Shown one piece after another: positions 22,775 to 29,919 of a stretch of 32,825 nt of DNA. Numbering within the stretch: position 1 is the first letter of the stretch; every line of letters begins with the position of its first letter. The notes under the pieces are model-generated. The model ran no database searches, had not been told where the DNA came from, and saw only the letters and a list, made by a program, of their open reading frames with translations. Position numbers and translations under genes: made by a program. Source of the stretch: Methanosuratincolales archaeon (GTDB lineage: Archaea > Thermoproteota > Methanomethylicia > Methanomethylicales > Methanomethylicaceae); NCBI GenBank assembly GCA_014361445.1, contig JACIVQ010000012.1, positions 1-32,825 on the forward strand. The letters are read 5' to 3'.

Positions 22775-24037
22775 TCAATAGAAGTGTTCGCTCTTCCCCT
22801 CAGCGACCCTAGTATAAACCTCCATTATCCTCCTTGATATTACGTCCCAAGTGAACTCTGAGAGGACTCTAGCCCTGGCATTCTCGCCTAGAGTTCTCAT
22901 GTGGTTCTCGTCGCCAAGTATCATGTTTATGCCCATGGCTATGTCCTGGGGATCGTATGGGTTTATGTGGTAGCCGCACTGGTTCGGTCCACCGGAGACG
23001 ACTATCTCCCTCATGCCGCTTATTCCTCTAGCACCTACCACGACTGGCTTGTTCATGGACATGGCCTCAAGGGCCACTATACCAAAGGGCTCGTAGAGGC
23101 TGGGGAAGACGGCCAGGTCGCAGGCGGCATAGTGGGCGATCCGCTCCTCCTCAGGAAGCATGTTGAAGTTGAATATGACGTTGTTCTGAATCCCCAGGGA
23201 CGCGGCAAGTCTGACGAGCTCGCCCTCCATCTCGCCCTTTCCAACGATCACAAGCTTTGTCTTCGGGAATTTGGAGAGGACGTGGGGCATAGCCATAAGG
23301 AGGCGGTCAGTGCCTTTTACGCCAGTCAACCTACCTATGAAGAGGATCATCTTTTCGTCTGGGGCGATCTTGTACCGAGACCTGATCTGTTGCCGCTTCT
23401 CAGGCGGCACCCTCTCCAAAGAGTACTTGTTTGGGTCGACGCCGTTCCAGACGACCTCTATCTTGTCTGAAGGGAACCCATAGGAGATCAGTTCGTCTTT
23501 CATTGCATATGAGACCGTTATGATCTTCTCGGCAAAGTCGGCAGCCTTTCGCTCGAGGTCGTTTATAAGTTTAGAGCCGTCGCCGAGGCTCCTCCCCTTC
23601 TCGGTGGAGTGGAGGTGAAAGACCATCGGGGTTTTGAGGGACTTTTTCAGGGTTATCCCAGCCATTGCCGAGAGCCAGTCATGGACCGAAAGGATGTCAA
23701 AGTTCCGTTTCTCATTTGGGACCATGTCGTTCACGATCTTGGAGCTTACGAGTATGTTGTATAGCCAGACATCTGAGAAGAAGCGCATGCCCGGACCCCA
23801 CCGCCTGATCTCCTCGGTTACGACGTCTGGAAAGATCTCTGAAATGTCGAGGAGTTTTGGGCGGTGGACCTCCACCCCTCCCATTAGCTCTCTTGTCTTT
23901 AGAGTGCCATCATTCATCGTGAAGACGCATACATTGTGTTCCATCTTGACGAGCTGTCTTGTGAGTTCATAGGTGTATGTGCCGAGCCCACCGACGATCT
24001 TAGGAGGGTACTCCCAGGTCAAAAGACATATGTTCAA
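22775..24037 (-). CDS. GT4 glycogen-synthase-like glycosyltransferase, second paralogue
   Basis: 420 residues from a TTG at 24037 (NICLLTWEYPPKIVGGLGTY), with GGTGTG just upstream. N-domain: ILSVHDWLSAMAGI and VFHLHSTEKGRSLGDGSK. C-domain: MILFIGRLTGVKGTDRLLMA and FPSLYEPFGIVALEAMSMN, the intact E-x7-E donor site. It is longer than the enzyme at 18333 and belongs to the same family of archaeal glucan synthases using nucleotide-glucose. It is separated from the other glycogen genes by the debranching enzyme and copy 2 of the miniature element. Two different full-length paralogues may make different glucans or act on different primers; that is inference. Confidence 0.9.
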   Translation of the reverse strand: MNICLLTWEYPPKIVGGLGTYTYELTRQLVKMEHNVCVFTMNDGTLKTRELMGGVEVHRPKLLDISEIFPDVVTEEIRRWGPGMRFFSDVWLYNILVSSKIVNDMVPNEKRNFDILSVHDWLSAMAGITLKKSLKTPMVFHLHSTEKGRSLGDGSKLINDLERKAADFAEKIITVSYAMKDELISYGFPSDKIEVVWNGVDPNKYSLERVPPEKRQQIRSRYKIAPDEKMILFIGRLTGVKGTDRLLMAMPHVLSKFPKTKLVIVGKGEMEGELVRLAASLGIQNNVIFNFNMLPEEERIAHYAACDLAVFPSLYEPFGIVALEAMSMNKPVVVGARGISGMREIVVSGGPNQCGYHINPYDPQDIAMGINMILGDENHMRTLGENARARVLSEFTWDVISRRIMEVYTRVAEGKSEHFY

Positions 24038-24056
24038 GAATCACACCAGATAATCG

Positions 24057-24509
24057 TTAGAATGATTGAGTTTTTAAAGGTTGCTCTAATTGATCAACCT
24101 TCGAGATCTCATAGCTCCACTTAAGTTCCGATATGTTGGCGAGTATTGCAGCTATTGGGCACAACTTTGTCATGGTCAGGCGGACGACCCTATCGACGAC
24201 GTTGTCGTCCAATGCCCCCTTGAGTTTAAACTTGATGGAGATCTTGCTGAAGAACCTAGGGTGCTCCTCTCTTCTTATGCCGTCAAGTTCCACATCAAGA
24301 GAAGCCAAGCCTTGATTTCTGGACTTGAGCATAGTAATTATGTCAAGGCTGGCGCACCCGCCTAGCGCCATTAAGAATAGGTCCATAGGGGTGGTGCCCT
24401 CTCCGGAGCCCCCATATCTTTTGTGAGCCTCCATGAGCACTTCGTGCCCAAATTGATCTCTTCCAACGAGCTTGAGATCACCATTCCACGTTACAGAAGC
24501 CTTGGGCAT
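24057..24509 (-). CDS. OsmC/Ohr-family protein
   Basis: 150 residues, the usual OsmC length. The two conserved cysteines are in MALGGCASLDIITML and LTMTKLCPIAAILA, the peroxide-reducing pair of the family. GGSGEGTTPMDLFLMALGGC is the classic OsmC segment. Members detoxify organic peroxides using thiols; some archaeal members have unknown substrates. It ends 19 bp before the TTG of the downstream glycosyltransferase on the same strand, so co-transcription is possible. Cytoplasmic. Confidence 0.92.
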   Translation of the reverse strand: MPKASVTWNGDLKLVGRDQFGHEVLMEAHKRYGGSGEGTTPMDLFLMALGGCASLDIITMLKSRNQGLASLDVELDGIRREEHPRFFSKISIKFKLKGALDDNVVDRVVRLTMTKLCPIAAILANISELKWSYEISKVDQLEQPLKTQSF

Positions 24510-24714
24510 GGGTTGTTTAACTTTCTTCTCTAACTAATAATTTTATCGCCCTCTGGAAGAGCCATTAGAGGGGATGTGACGTTTTTATCTGCTTAAGAGG
24601 ATGGGAAAAACATCTTTGTAGGCAGGCTCCAAACTCAAGATCCCAATCATCCTGACGTCTTTGGGACTTTTCGTCATCGCCTGCCACTAAATTAATAAAA
24701 TGCAGGGAAAAATA

Positions 24715-25140
24715 TCACTTTTGTTCTGGACTGGTTCTCTTCGACTCGTTTGTTGATATGAGACCTTTTTTCTTTAGACGGAGTATGGCGGATCTAACGC
24801 TGCTCGGCTTTGTATTTAGGATCTTTGCGATCTCTGTGATGGAGATGTCTTTGTTGTTTAGGATCAGCTGGAAGACCTTGTCTTCGAGTGAGTCCTCTGC
24901 GGGGAGCGAGAGGATGCTGACGTGAGAGATGGAGCCGCCCATGATTACAGTTGCCGGAGAGGGGCGCCCATCTATATCGACACAGTCCTCCAAGAAAATG
25001 TTCATCAAGTCTTCGTCTACCTGGACTAGCTTCCCCTTGATGATTTGACCGTCTAGGAGGTGGACCTCGACTGTGCTCTTGATATACCTCCTAAGGCGGT
25101 CAACAACAGAGCCTTTGTTTTGCAGTCTTGAGACCCCCAG
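24715..25140 (-). CDS. Sm-like (LSm) domain fused to a winged helix-turn-helix, non-standard start
   Basis: The clear reading frame runs upstream of the first ATG (25008). Residues encoded by 25108-24916 form an Sm fold: Sm1 as VEVHLLDGQIIKGKLVQVDE and DLMNIFLEDC, Sm2 as ATVIMGGSISHVSIL. A linker and a winged helix follow (EDKVFQLILNNKDISITEIA, KPSSVRSAILRLKKKGLIS). Starting at the ATG would cut the Sm domain in half. No ATG, GTG or TTG occurs in frame before the domain; the only candidate is CTG at 25140, just after an in-frame stop. A TATA-like CTTTTATGTAA about 25 bp upstream predicts a transcript beginning there. The 141-residue protein would join an RNA-binding ring domain to a DNA-binding one. 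Divergent from the KaiC-like gene. Confidence 0.7.
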   Translation of the reverse strand: MGVSRLQNKGSVVDRLRRYIKSTVEVHLLDGQIIKGKLVQVDEDLMNIFLEDCVDIDGRPSPATVIMGGSISHVSILSLPAEDSLEDKVFQLILNNKDISITEIAKILNTKPSSVRSAILRLKKKGLISTNESKRTSPEQK

Positions 25141-25275
25141 TTAGACAGAAGTTATTACATAAAAGTGGTTTTAAAGTTTAACGCTCCATGCACCAATACC
25201 TTTAAAGTCGGCTCGCCAAACCAAAAACAGATAATTTATAGGTGTTCCTCGCGGATATGGTTACAGGATCTCACC
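25141..25275. promoter_or_regulatory. Divergent promoter region of the Sm-HTH and KaiC-like genes
   Basis: TATA-like CTTTTATGTAA on the reverse strand (about 25155-25165) faces the Sm-HTH gene. AGATAATTTATAGG on the forward strand (TATA core about 25232-25240) predicts a start site near 25262 for the KaiC-like gene. Both genes would have very short or no leaders. Confidence 0.45.
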
Positions 25276-26073
25276 TTGACCATAGAGAGGCTCTCAACAG
25301 GTGTACCGGCCCTCGACAAGATGCTCTCGGGCGGGATCCCTAGGGGGTTCTCCGTCGCTGTTACAGGCGAGCCTGGTACTGGAAAGACTATTCTATGTAT
25401 CCATTTCATAACGAAGGGCACAGCCGAGGGTGACAAGTGCATTTATGTCACGACAGAGGAGAGCCGCGAGTCCATAATAACCCAGGCGAGCCAGTTCGGC
25501 TTCGACTTCTCCACGGCCATTAAGGACGGGAGATTGATACTGATAGATGCCCTAATGGGGACTGAGGATCAGTGGACGATTAAGTCTTTGAACGTTGAGG
25601 AACTCGTAAGTAAGGTTATTGAGGCGAAGAAGGCATTGGGCTATGGGAGGGCCCGCTTGGTCATTGACTCGCTCTCAGCTTTTTGGCTCGACAAGCCAGC
25701 AATGGCAAGGCGCCACTCCTACTTCGTAAAGAAGGTCCTATCGAAGTGGGACTTCACGATATTAGCAACTTCTCAGTATGCCATAACAACCTCTGAGGCC
25801 TTTGGGTGGGGGGTCGAACACATAGCCGACGGGATAATTAGGTTCAGGCGCTTTGTTCGGAACGGTGTCTTGAAGCGTTATATACTCATTGAGAAAATGA
25901 GACAGACGCCCCATAGCCTACAGATGCACGAGATTACCATTGAGCATGGGAAGGGGCTTGTGGTTCTGGGTCCTGTCGAAGAACGCAAGGAGGATATAGC
26001 ACTACCGAAGAAAGTTATGGATAAGATCCAAAAAAGTGCAGAGAGGAAGGGTATTGGGTTACCAAAGACTTGA
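25276..26073 (+). CDS. KaiC/RadA-like ATPase
   Basis: 265 residues from a TTG at 25276 (TIERLSTGVPALDKMLSGGI), preferred because it begins at the conserved domain and lies just after the predicted transcription start. An ATG at 25165 would add 37 residues of unlike composition upstream of the promoter. Walker A is GEPGTGKT, a paired acidic motif YVTTEESRESI follows, and Walker B is RLVIDSLSAFWLD. One KaiC domain only. Archaeal single-domain KaiC-like proteins are often signal- or DNA-related ATPases of unknown role. The next gene overlaps its end by 20 bp, so the two proteins are probably made together. Confidence 0.88.
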   Translation: MTIERLSTGVPALDKMLSGGIPRGFSVAVTGEPGTGKTILCIHFITKGTAEGDKCIYVTTEESRESIITQASQFGFDFSTAIKDGRLILIDALMGTEDQWTIKSLNVEELVSKVIEAKKALGYGRARLVIDSLSAFWLDKPAMARRHSYFVKKVLSKWDFTILATSQYAITTSEAFGWGVEHIADGIIRFRRFVRNGVLKRYILIEKMRQTPHSLQMHEITIEHGKGLVVLGPVEERKEDIALPKKVMDKIQKSAERKGIGLPKT

Positions 26074-26911
26074 AGTTGAACACTACTCAAGGGTTGAGGT
26101 CCAAAGGGAGATAGCAGAGTTCTGCAGGGCTAGGTGGGTAGCTGCCCATGTAATAGACAAGAGCGGCAAGCTCGTCTTTAGGCGCTACATAGGTAGGAGA
26201 CCAATTACCATAAAAAGCCAAGAAGATCTCGTTGCGCTTTCGAATAGGCTGAGGGCCCCAGTGAGGGCCATTTATGCCACCGCGAACAAGTACCCTAAAA
26301 TAGAGCGGGTGGAGGACGTAGATCTTTCGAAGGCCCACCTTTGCACCCCTACATGGGACATTGATGGAAGGCTCCAGGAATGGCAAGAAACAATTGCCGT
26401 GGCAAAGGAGATCATAACAATATTGAGGGATGAGGGCGTAGAAAAGTCCGTTTACCTAAAATGGTCTGGGAACGGGTGCCACATCCACATACATGAAGGG
26501 GCAATATCAGAGTCTGTTATCAAGAGGGCCCACCCATTAGACTTTGCTTATGCTATCGTAGATTACGTGAACATGAGGTTAGCAGAGCGTGTTGCTTGGG
26601 GGCTAAAGTTTGAAGGGATAAGGGTAGAGAACAAGATGGATGCCGGAAGGGTCTTCACTTGTCCATTAAGTCTCCATAGGCAACTGGACGTGGTATGCGT
26701 TTGCCTAAAACCGGACCAAGTTGATGACTTCACACCAGATTGGATTAAACCCTTAAAGTTTAGGCATAACCCAGAATGGCGGATCTTCGAGGAAGGGGAG
26801 GCCGATTCTTTGGCCATTAAAGCCTACGAAACGGTTGGGGGCTATTCAGCCCCGTCCCGAAGGGGGAAGAGCCTAGATCAGTTGATAAATGAATGGCTCA
26901 GAAAGTTTTAA
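26054..26911 (+). CDS. Archaeo-eukaryotic primase (PriS)-like protein
   Basis: 285 residues from TTG 26054, which has GAGGAAG upstream; GTG 26036 in frame would add six residues. It has the primase-superfamily motifs in order: TPTWDIDGRL (paired metal-binding aspartates), LKWSGNGCHIHIHEGA (the sGxGxHxh motif) and CPLSLHRQLD (conserved Ser-Leu-His-Arg). The chain is shorter than true PriS, without its zinc-stem insertion visible, so it may be a paralogue with a repair or specialised priming job. It overlaps the KaiC-like gene by 20 bp. The pairing of a RecA-fold ATPase with a primase-like enzyme suggests a joint DNA function. Whether the organism's main primase lies elsewhere cannot be seen. 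Confidence 0.82.
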   Translation: MGYQRLEVEHYSRVEVQREIAEFCRARWVAAHVIDKSGKLVFRRYIGRRPITIKSQEDLVALSNRLRAPVRAIYATANKYPKIERVEDVDLSKAHLCTPTWDIDGRLQEWQETIAVAKEIITILRDEGVEKSVYLKWSGNGCHIHIHEGAISESVIKRAHPLDFAYAIVDYVNMRLAERVAWGLKFEGIRVENKMDAGRVFTCPLSLHRQLDVVCVCLKPDQVDDFTPDWIKPLKFRHNPEWRIFEEGEADSLAIKAYETVGGYSAPSRRGKSLDQLINEWLRKF

Positions 26912-26996
26912 GAAGAGCGCCAACCACCCAAGGTCCAAAAGTGTAGGATCGTCCCTAAAAACACTTGAAACCATGGGATAGCGATGGGAGTAGGGG

Positions 26997-27092
26997 TGGT
27001 GCGGCCGCCGGGATTCGAACCCGGGTCCTTAGCGGTCTACAGGTCAAGCCTTTGGCAGGCTAACGTCCTAGACCAGGCTAGACTACGGCCGC
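26997..27092 (-). tRNA. tRNA-Gly (GCC) with an 18-nt intron
   Basis: Acceptor GCGGCCG/CGGCCGC, D arm GTCT/GGAC, anticodon stem TTAGC/GCTAA and T arm CCGGG-TTCGAAT-CCCGG all pair. The loop is 25 nt and becomes 7 nt when 27035-27052 is removed, giving CTGCCAC with anticodon GCC. The intron sits at canonical position 37/38. A clear bulge-helix-bulge forms: 4-bp helix CTGC/GTAG, 3-nt bulges CAA and ACC with cuts after the second base, and an inner stem AGG/CCT. Discriminator A and CCA are encoded (26997-27000). Confidence 0.97.
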
Positions 27093-27119
27093 AACCTTGA
27101 AAATCTGTGGCGGAGGTAT

Positions 27120-27380
27120 GTGAGCTGCCCACGGATGAAGACCGCGGGCTTCCTGCTTCTAAGACCGGACTCGATCCCCACACACCCACAGCGGAGGCCT
27201 CGGCAGATGAGACCGTTCCAATGGAGCCCGTGTGGAAGGCGGGTTACGGAGGTCTCGGTCTCCGCAGGCGTGACTTCGGCCTGCCCCATGCCTAGCAGAA
27301 TAACAATGAAAAAGGGGAGATAAAAATGTTCGCCCTCATCCCACCGCTGAAGCATGTGGGATTTCTCGACATGGTATTTA
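27120..27380 (-). mobile_element. Second IS605-like miniature element, between the two tRNA genes
   Basis: Read on the reverse strand it has a left-end hairpin CCCACATGCTTCAGCGGTGGG (27340-27360) followed by ATGAGGGC and an AT-rich TATA-like stretch. This is the same order as the left end of the 350-bp family. The right part has a frame AEVTPAETETSV and a frame EAGSPRSSSVGSS, both like TnpB C-termini. It ends in a hairpin CCCGCGG/CCGTGGG and CAGCTCAC at 27120. No transposase ORF remains. The exact left border is uncertain by about 15 bp. It stops 28 bp upstream of tRNA-Gly, where that gene's promoter should be. Confidence 0.6.
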
Positions 27381-27572
27381 AAAGGTTCGGCGCGACGGCT
27401 CCCATTTATTGTGAGGTTAAATTGAGGGGCTATCGCAAACGCCTTCAAGTCATCCCACCAAGGTCATTTTAACTCTGAGCGATCATCGCCCCATATAATA
27501 AAGTGAGAGGGTCCATAAAAAATTTAATGGTAAAAAACTTATTAAGCCCCAAAGAGTATTTTACGAAACGAG

Positions 27573-27646
27573 GCCCGAGTAGCTCAGCCTGGGAGAGCAT
27601 CCGGCTGAAGACCGGAGTGTCGCCGGTTCAAGTCCGGCCTCGGGCA
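27573..27646 (+). tRNA. tRNA-Phe (GAA)
   Basis: Acceptor GCCCGAG/CTCGGGC, D stem GCTC/GAGC, anticodon stem TCCGG/CCGGA with loop CTGAAGA (anticodon GAA), and T arm GCCGG-TTCAAGT-CCGGC. No intron. CCA is not encoded (A is followed by CCT). A TATA-like CTTATTAAG lies about 30 bp upstream (27538-27546). The last 23 bases of the gene and the next three are repeated exactly at 29920-29945. Confidence 0.97.
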
Positions 27647-27649
27647 CCT
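27624..27649 (+). repeat. att-like repeat, tRNA-Phe copy
   Basis: 26 bp exact match to 29920-29945, covering the T arm and 3' end of tRNA-Phe. This is the usual archaeal integrase attachment site. With three more matching bases beyond one mismatch the similarity reaches 30 bp. Confidence 0.9.
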
Positions 27650-27714
27650 ATGAACCTTTTACTGATGAAAAAGCTTCACCAAAAATACATTTTTTCTGAC
27701 ATTGTTCAGGGCTG

Positions 27715-28250
27715 ATGGTACGGTACAATAGCGAAGACCTGGTCCAAGAGTTTAAGAAATTCCTGAAAATAGACAAGCAGTTCCCAAAAAGACCGTGGAC
27801 AACCACCTTTCCGTGCTCAACTCGCTGATGGAGTTCTGCGACCCCCTCGAAGTCACCAAGGACCAGCTCAGGGACTACCTCGGGCAGTTCTTGGACCAGC
27901 CGAAGACCTACGCCTACCACCTATGCGGCCTGAAGAGGTTTTACAGGGACTTCTTGGGGTGCCCCGACCTCGTCGACTCCTTTAAGTTCCCCTCCATCAT
28001 CCCCCGACCGAAGTTCATCCCATCAAAGACGGAGTTAAGGGAGTGTGCCTCGTGGCTGGACCAGAAGGACCTGGCGCTATTCCTTACCCTCGCATCTTCG
28101 GGCGCCAGGAGGTCTGAAGTCTTGACATTAGCCGTAAAGGACGTCGACCTGGACAGGCGGATGTTCACCCCCTCGGATAGCCAAGGCTTCTCCATTTGTA
28201 TGGACGATGATTTGTTTAGAACTAAAATGAAAAAGTTGGTTTTATCTTAA
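27715..28250 (+). pseudogene. Broken tyrosine integrase, N-terminal part
   Basis: It starts MVRYNSEDLVQEFKKFLKID 66 bp after tRNA-Phe. The frame shifts at an A5 tract (27786-27790), after which VDNHLSVLNSLMEFCDPLEV and later ASSGARRSEVLTLAVKDVDL follow, an archaeal SSV/pNOB8-type integrase with its N-terminal SAM-like domain. The first catalytic arginine (GARRSE) is present. After DRRMFTPSDSQG the sequence turns unrelated and stops; the His-x-x-Arg box and tyrosine are missing. Its place beside the tRNA-derived att site shows it belonged to the integrated element. Confidence 0.85.
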
Positions 28251-28720
28251 TAAGTTGCCGTACTCGTGAACCTTTCCACGTTAGTTATAGCCTGCACGGT
28301 AGCTGCATAAATTGGTTCGCCATAAATGTTCCTTTTATCATACTTTAACACTTTAACAACAACAGGCTTTACCATTATCTTAAAACCGTCATTTGTAACA
28401 TATTCTTGCACTTTTTCCTCCTGTGGCTCAAATTTTATTTCCTTACCAACGTCCCTCCGAGGATCCCAAGGCTCTTTGGAAGGCGGACCCTTAAGAGCCA
28501 AGGGCACAACTGCTACTACAGCGTTTACAGAGTCGAAGCTCAATCCAGTAGGGTACCCTTCAGGGGTTATTTCCGCGGATCTAAATATTTTTTTTACCAC
28601 GATTTTAACCTTTAAAATAGTTCCATCTTGAAGAAGATACCTGCTGTAATCTTCAGAGAGAACTATAAAGTCACATTCAATCATAGTTGTGTTGGTCATA
28701 CCTTGGAAATCCATCATCAT
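28247..28720 (-). CDS. Third gene of the HicBA operon, internally duplicated protein of unknown function
   Basis: 157 residues; the first of three consecutive ATGs overlaps the hicA stop by 4 bp, so translation is coupled. Two halves resemble each other: YLLQDGTILKVKIVVKKIF and YVTNDGFKIMVKPVVVKVL, each followed by a Gly-Tyr/Glu-Pro turn and a hydrophobic strand. Beta-rich, no membrane segment or cysteine pair. I do not recognise a named family. Its overlap with a toxin gene suggests a role tied to the toxin-antitoxin pair or the mobile element. Converges with the integrase relic (stop codons overlap by 4 bp). Confidence 0.75.
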   Translation of the reverse strand: MMMDFQGMTNTTMIECDFIVLSEDYSRYLLQDGTILKVKIVVKKIFRSAEITPEGYPTGLSFDSVNAVVAVVPLALKGPPSKEPWDPRRDVGKEIKFEPQEEKVQEYVTNDGFKIMVKPVVVKVLKYDKRNIYGEPIYAATVQAITNVERFTSTATY

Positions 28721-28944
28721 CTACACCACTCCTTCAAAAATTCTTCCTTACTAATGCCAGCCTCTGATAATATTTCAAGCAAAGTCCCTCTATCTAACTC
28801 TTCATGTAATGGCACGGTTACACGACGCCCATTCTGTGATTTTAGAACCACATGACTTCCTTTTTGTCTCGAAAATATAAAACCTTTTTTTGTCAAATAT
28901 TTAATCAACTCCCTACCTGAGACTATAGGAAGTTTGACATTCAT
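28717..28944 (-). CDS. hicA: HicA-family mRNA interferase toxin
   Basis: 75 residues: LPIVSGRELIKYLTKKGFIF, then SRQKGSHVVLKSQNGRRVTV and PLHEELDRGTLLEILSEAGI. The Gly-Ser-His of QKGSHVVLK is the catalytic histidine motif of the HicA double-stranded-RNA-binding-like fold. HicA cleaves mRNA in a ribosome-independent way and is inhibited by HicB. It overlaps hicB (4 bp) upstream and the 157-residue gene (4 bp) downstream. Order is antitoxin first, toxin second, the reverse of E. coli hicAB. Confidence 0.93.
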   Translation of the reverse strand: MNVKLPIVSGRELIKYLTKKGFIFSRQKGSHVVLKSQNGRRVTVPLHEELDRGTLLEILSEAGISKEEFLKEWCR

Positions 28945-29231
28945 TTTTCTTCCCGTACAAAAATTGAAAATTCTTGTACTTCTCCATACACATCCTCCAA
29001 TATGGCGGATATAGCCTCAATAATATTTTTAAGAGCCTCTTGCACACTCTTCCCTTGCGATACCGCACCTTTAATATCAACACATTTTGCAACAATCCAA
29101 CCATCAAGACCTTTTTTCAGCACTACTCTATAACAACAACGAGGGTCAACTTTTACTTCGGACAACCCAAAATCCACATCTAAAGGTCTAGCCACTGTGG
29201 AATCAGGTTCTAGTAACATTTTTTGAGCCAT
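28941..29231 (-). CDS. hicB: HicB-family antitoxin
   Basis: 96 residues. The core RVVLKKGLDGWIVAKCVDIK, GAVSQGKSVQEALKNIIEAI is the degenerate RNase-H-like HicB fold. The N-terminal ~30 residues are extra, and no C-terminal DNA-binding domain is obvious, so autoregulation is unclear. AGGTG lies 9 nt before the ATG at 29231, and a TATA-like CGCTTATAG lies about 30-40 bp upstream. The right end of miniature element copy 3 is only 65 bp upstream and points into this operon, so read-through is possible. Confidence 0.9.
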   Translation of the reverse strand: MAQKMLLEPDSTVARPLDVDFGLSEVKVDPRCCYRVVLKKGLDGWIVAKCVDIKGAVSQGKSVQEALKNIIEAISAILEDVYGEVQEFSIFVREEK

Positions 29232-29295
29232 AAGGTTACACCTATTTAATTATCAGCTTACTATAAGCGATATACCTAATAATATTACTTATTAT

Positions 29296-29647
29296 GTGAC
29301 GTCCTCTCCACGACTAAAGTCGGGAGCTTCCAGCTTTTCCTTTTGGTTAGGTTTCATCGGTCACCCTCCAGCCCGTTTTGTTGGAAGCACACCGTATGGT
29401 GCGAGGTTCCAGCGTTCAGCCTGCCTTTGCGGCGTTGCGTTCCGACCACATATGCTGGTTCAGGGGGCGTCACTCCTCCCCCATCCCATGCCTCTCGTTA
29501 AGGCATGGGCTAATCTGCCCGTCTCACCTCAGCCATCAGCCTCATCAGTCATCGGAACATCCTCAACTTTAACTTTGAAATAGAAGTATTTAATATTTGC
29601 CCATTCATCCCAGAGCTGAAGCTCTGGGTTTTCTGGGCACTCGCTTT
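29296..29647 (-). mobile_element. IS605-like miniature element with omega-RNA-like 3' end, copy 3
   Basis: 352 bp on the reverse strand from AAAGCGAGTGCC (after TTTAT) to GGACGTCAC at 29296. Left-end hairpin CCCAGAGCTTCAGCTCTGGG, TATA-like AATATTAAATAC, perfect stem CCCATGCC/GGCATGGG, G-run/C-run hairpin, CCAGC/GCTGG helix, CACC/GGTG hairpin and terminal hairpin GACTTTAGTC within CTCC/GGAG are seen. The inner helix GTGGT/GCCGC differs from copy 1 (GTGGC/GCCAC) at two positions and both stay paired as G-U. It lies inside the tRNA-Phe-integrated segment, so it arrived with or after that element. Confidence 0.75.
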
Positions 29648-29652
29648 ATAAA

Positions 29653-29867
29653 TGCCAGCTCATCACAGGCAAGTTTAAGAAAAACGTTGTCGAGCTGTTT
29701 GAAGAGGATCTTCCCCGCTTTAATGCTAAGCTTTTAAACTCAGAATTCAATGGAAAAATTACAAAGTCAAATATAAACCCTGCGATGCAAAAGTAGAGAT
29801 GAACAGGGTTAAAGAAATAAAGATCATTCCATTTCCAAAGGTGCTAGGAATTGAGAAACGAGTTTAG
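29653..29867 (+). pseudogene. Frameshifted gene relic, unrecognised
   Basis: A frame without start codon, GKFKKNVVELFEEDLPRFNA and onward to a stop at 29796, continues in a second frame as KYKPCDAKVEMNRVKEIKII, ending PFPKVLGIEKRV at 29867. It begins right at the left end of element copy 3, so the element may have cut the gene. No family recognised. Confidence 0.4.
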
Positions 29868-29919
29868 AAAGCAAGGCTTCATGAAAAAGGATTTTGCGGG
29901 GGATGTCTCCAACTATCGT

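Noticed and set aside
24590-24690. Tiny frame ending GSKLKIPIILTSLGLFVIAC, a possible small membrane protein with an in-frame TAG after MGKTSL
   Set aside because: Only about 22 residues follow the TAG, there is no other start, and a 7-bp inverted repeat (24621-24627/24679-24685) explains part of the sequence. Too little to call.
27083-27448. Reverse-strand ORF of 121 codons between the tRNA genes
   Set aside because: It overlaps tRNA-Gly and the second miniature element; only short stretches resemble a TnpB C-terminus, in changing frames. Listed as the element instead.
29296-29583. Protein frames starting MTSSPRLKSGASSF antisense to the ~350-bp elements (also at 22355 and, antisense, at 4398)
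   Set aside because: They read the complement of the structured right end, lose the frame in the middle differently in each copy, and contain no domain. They are translations of a repeat, not genes.
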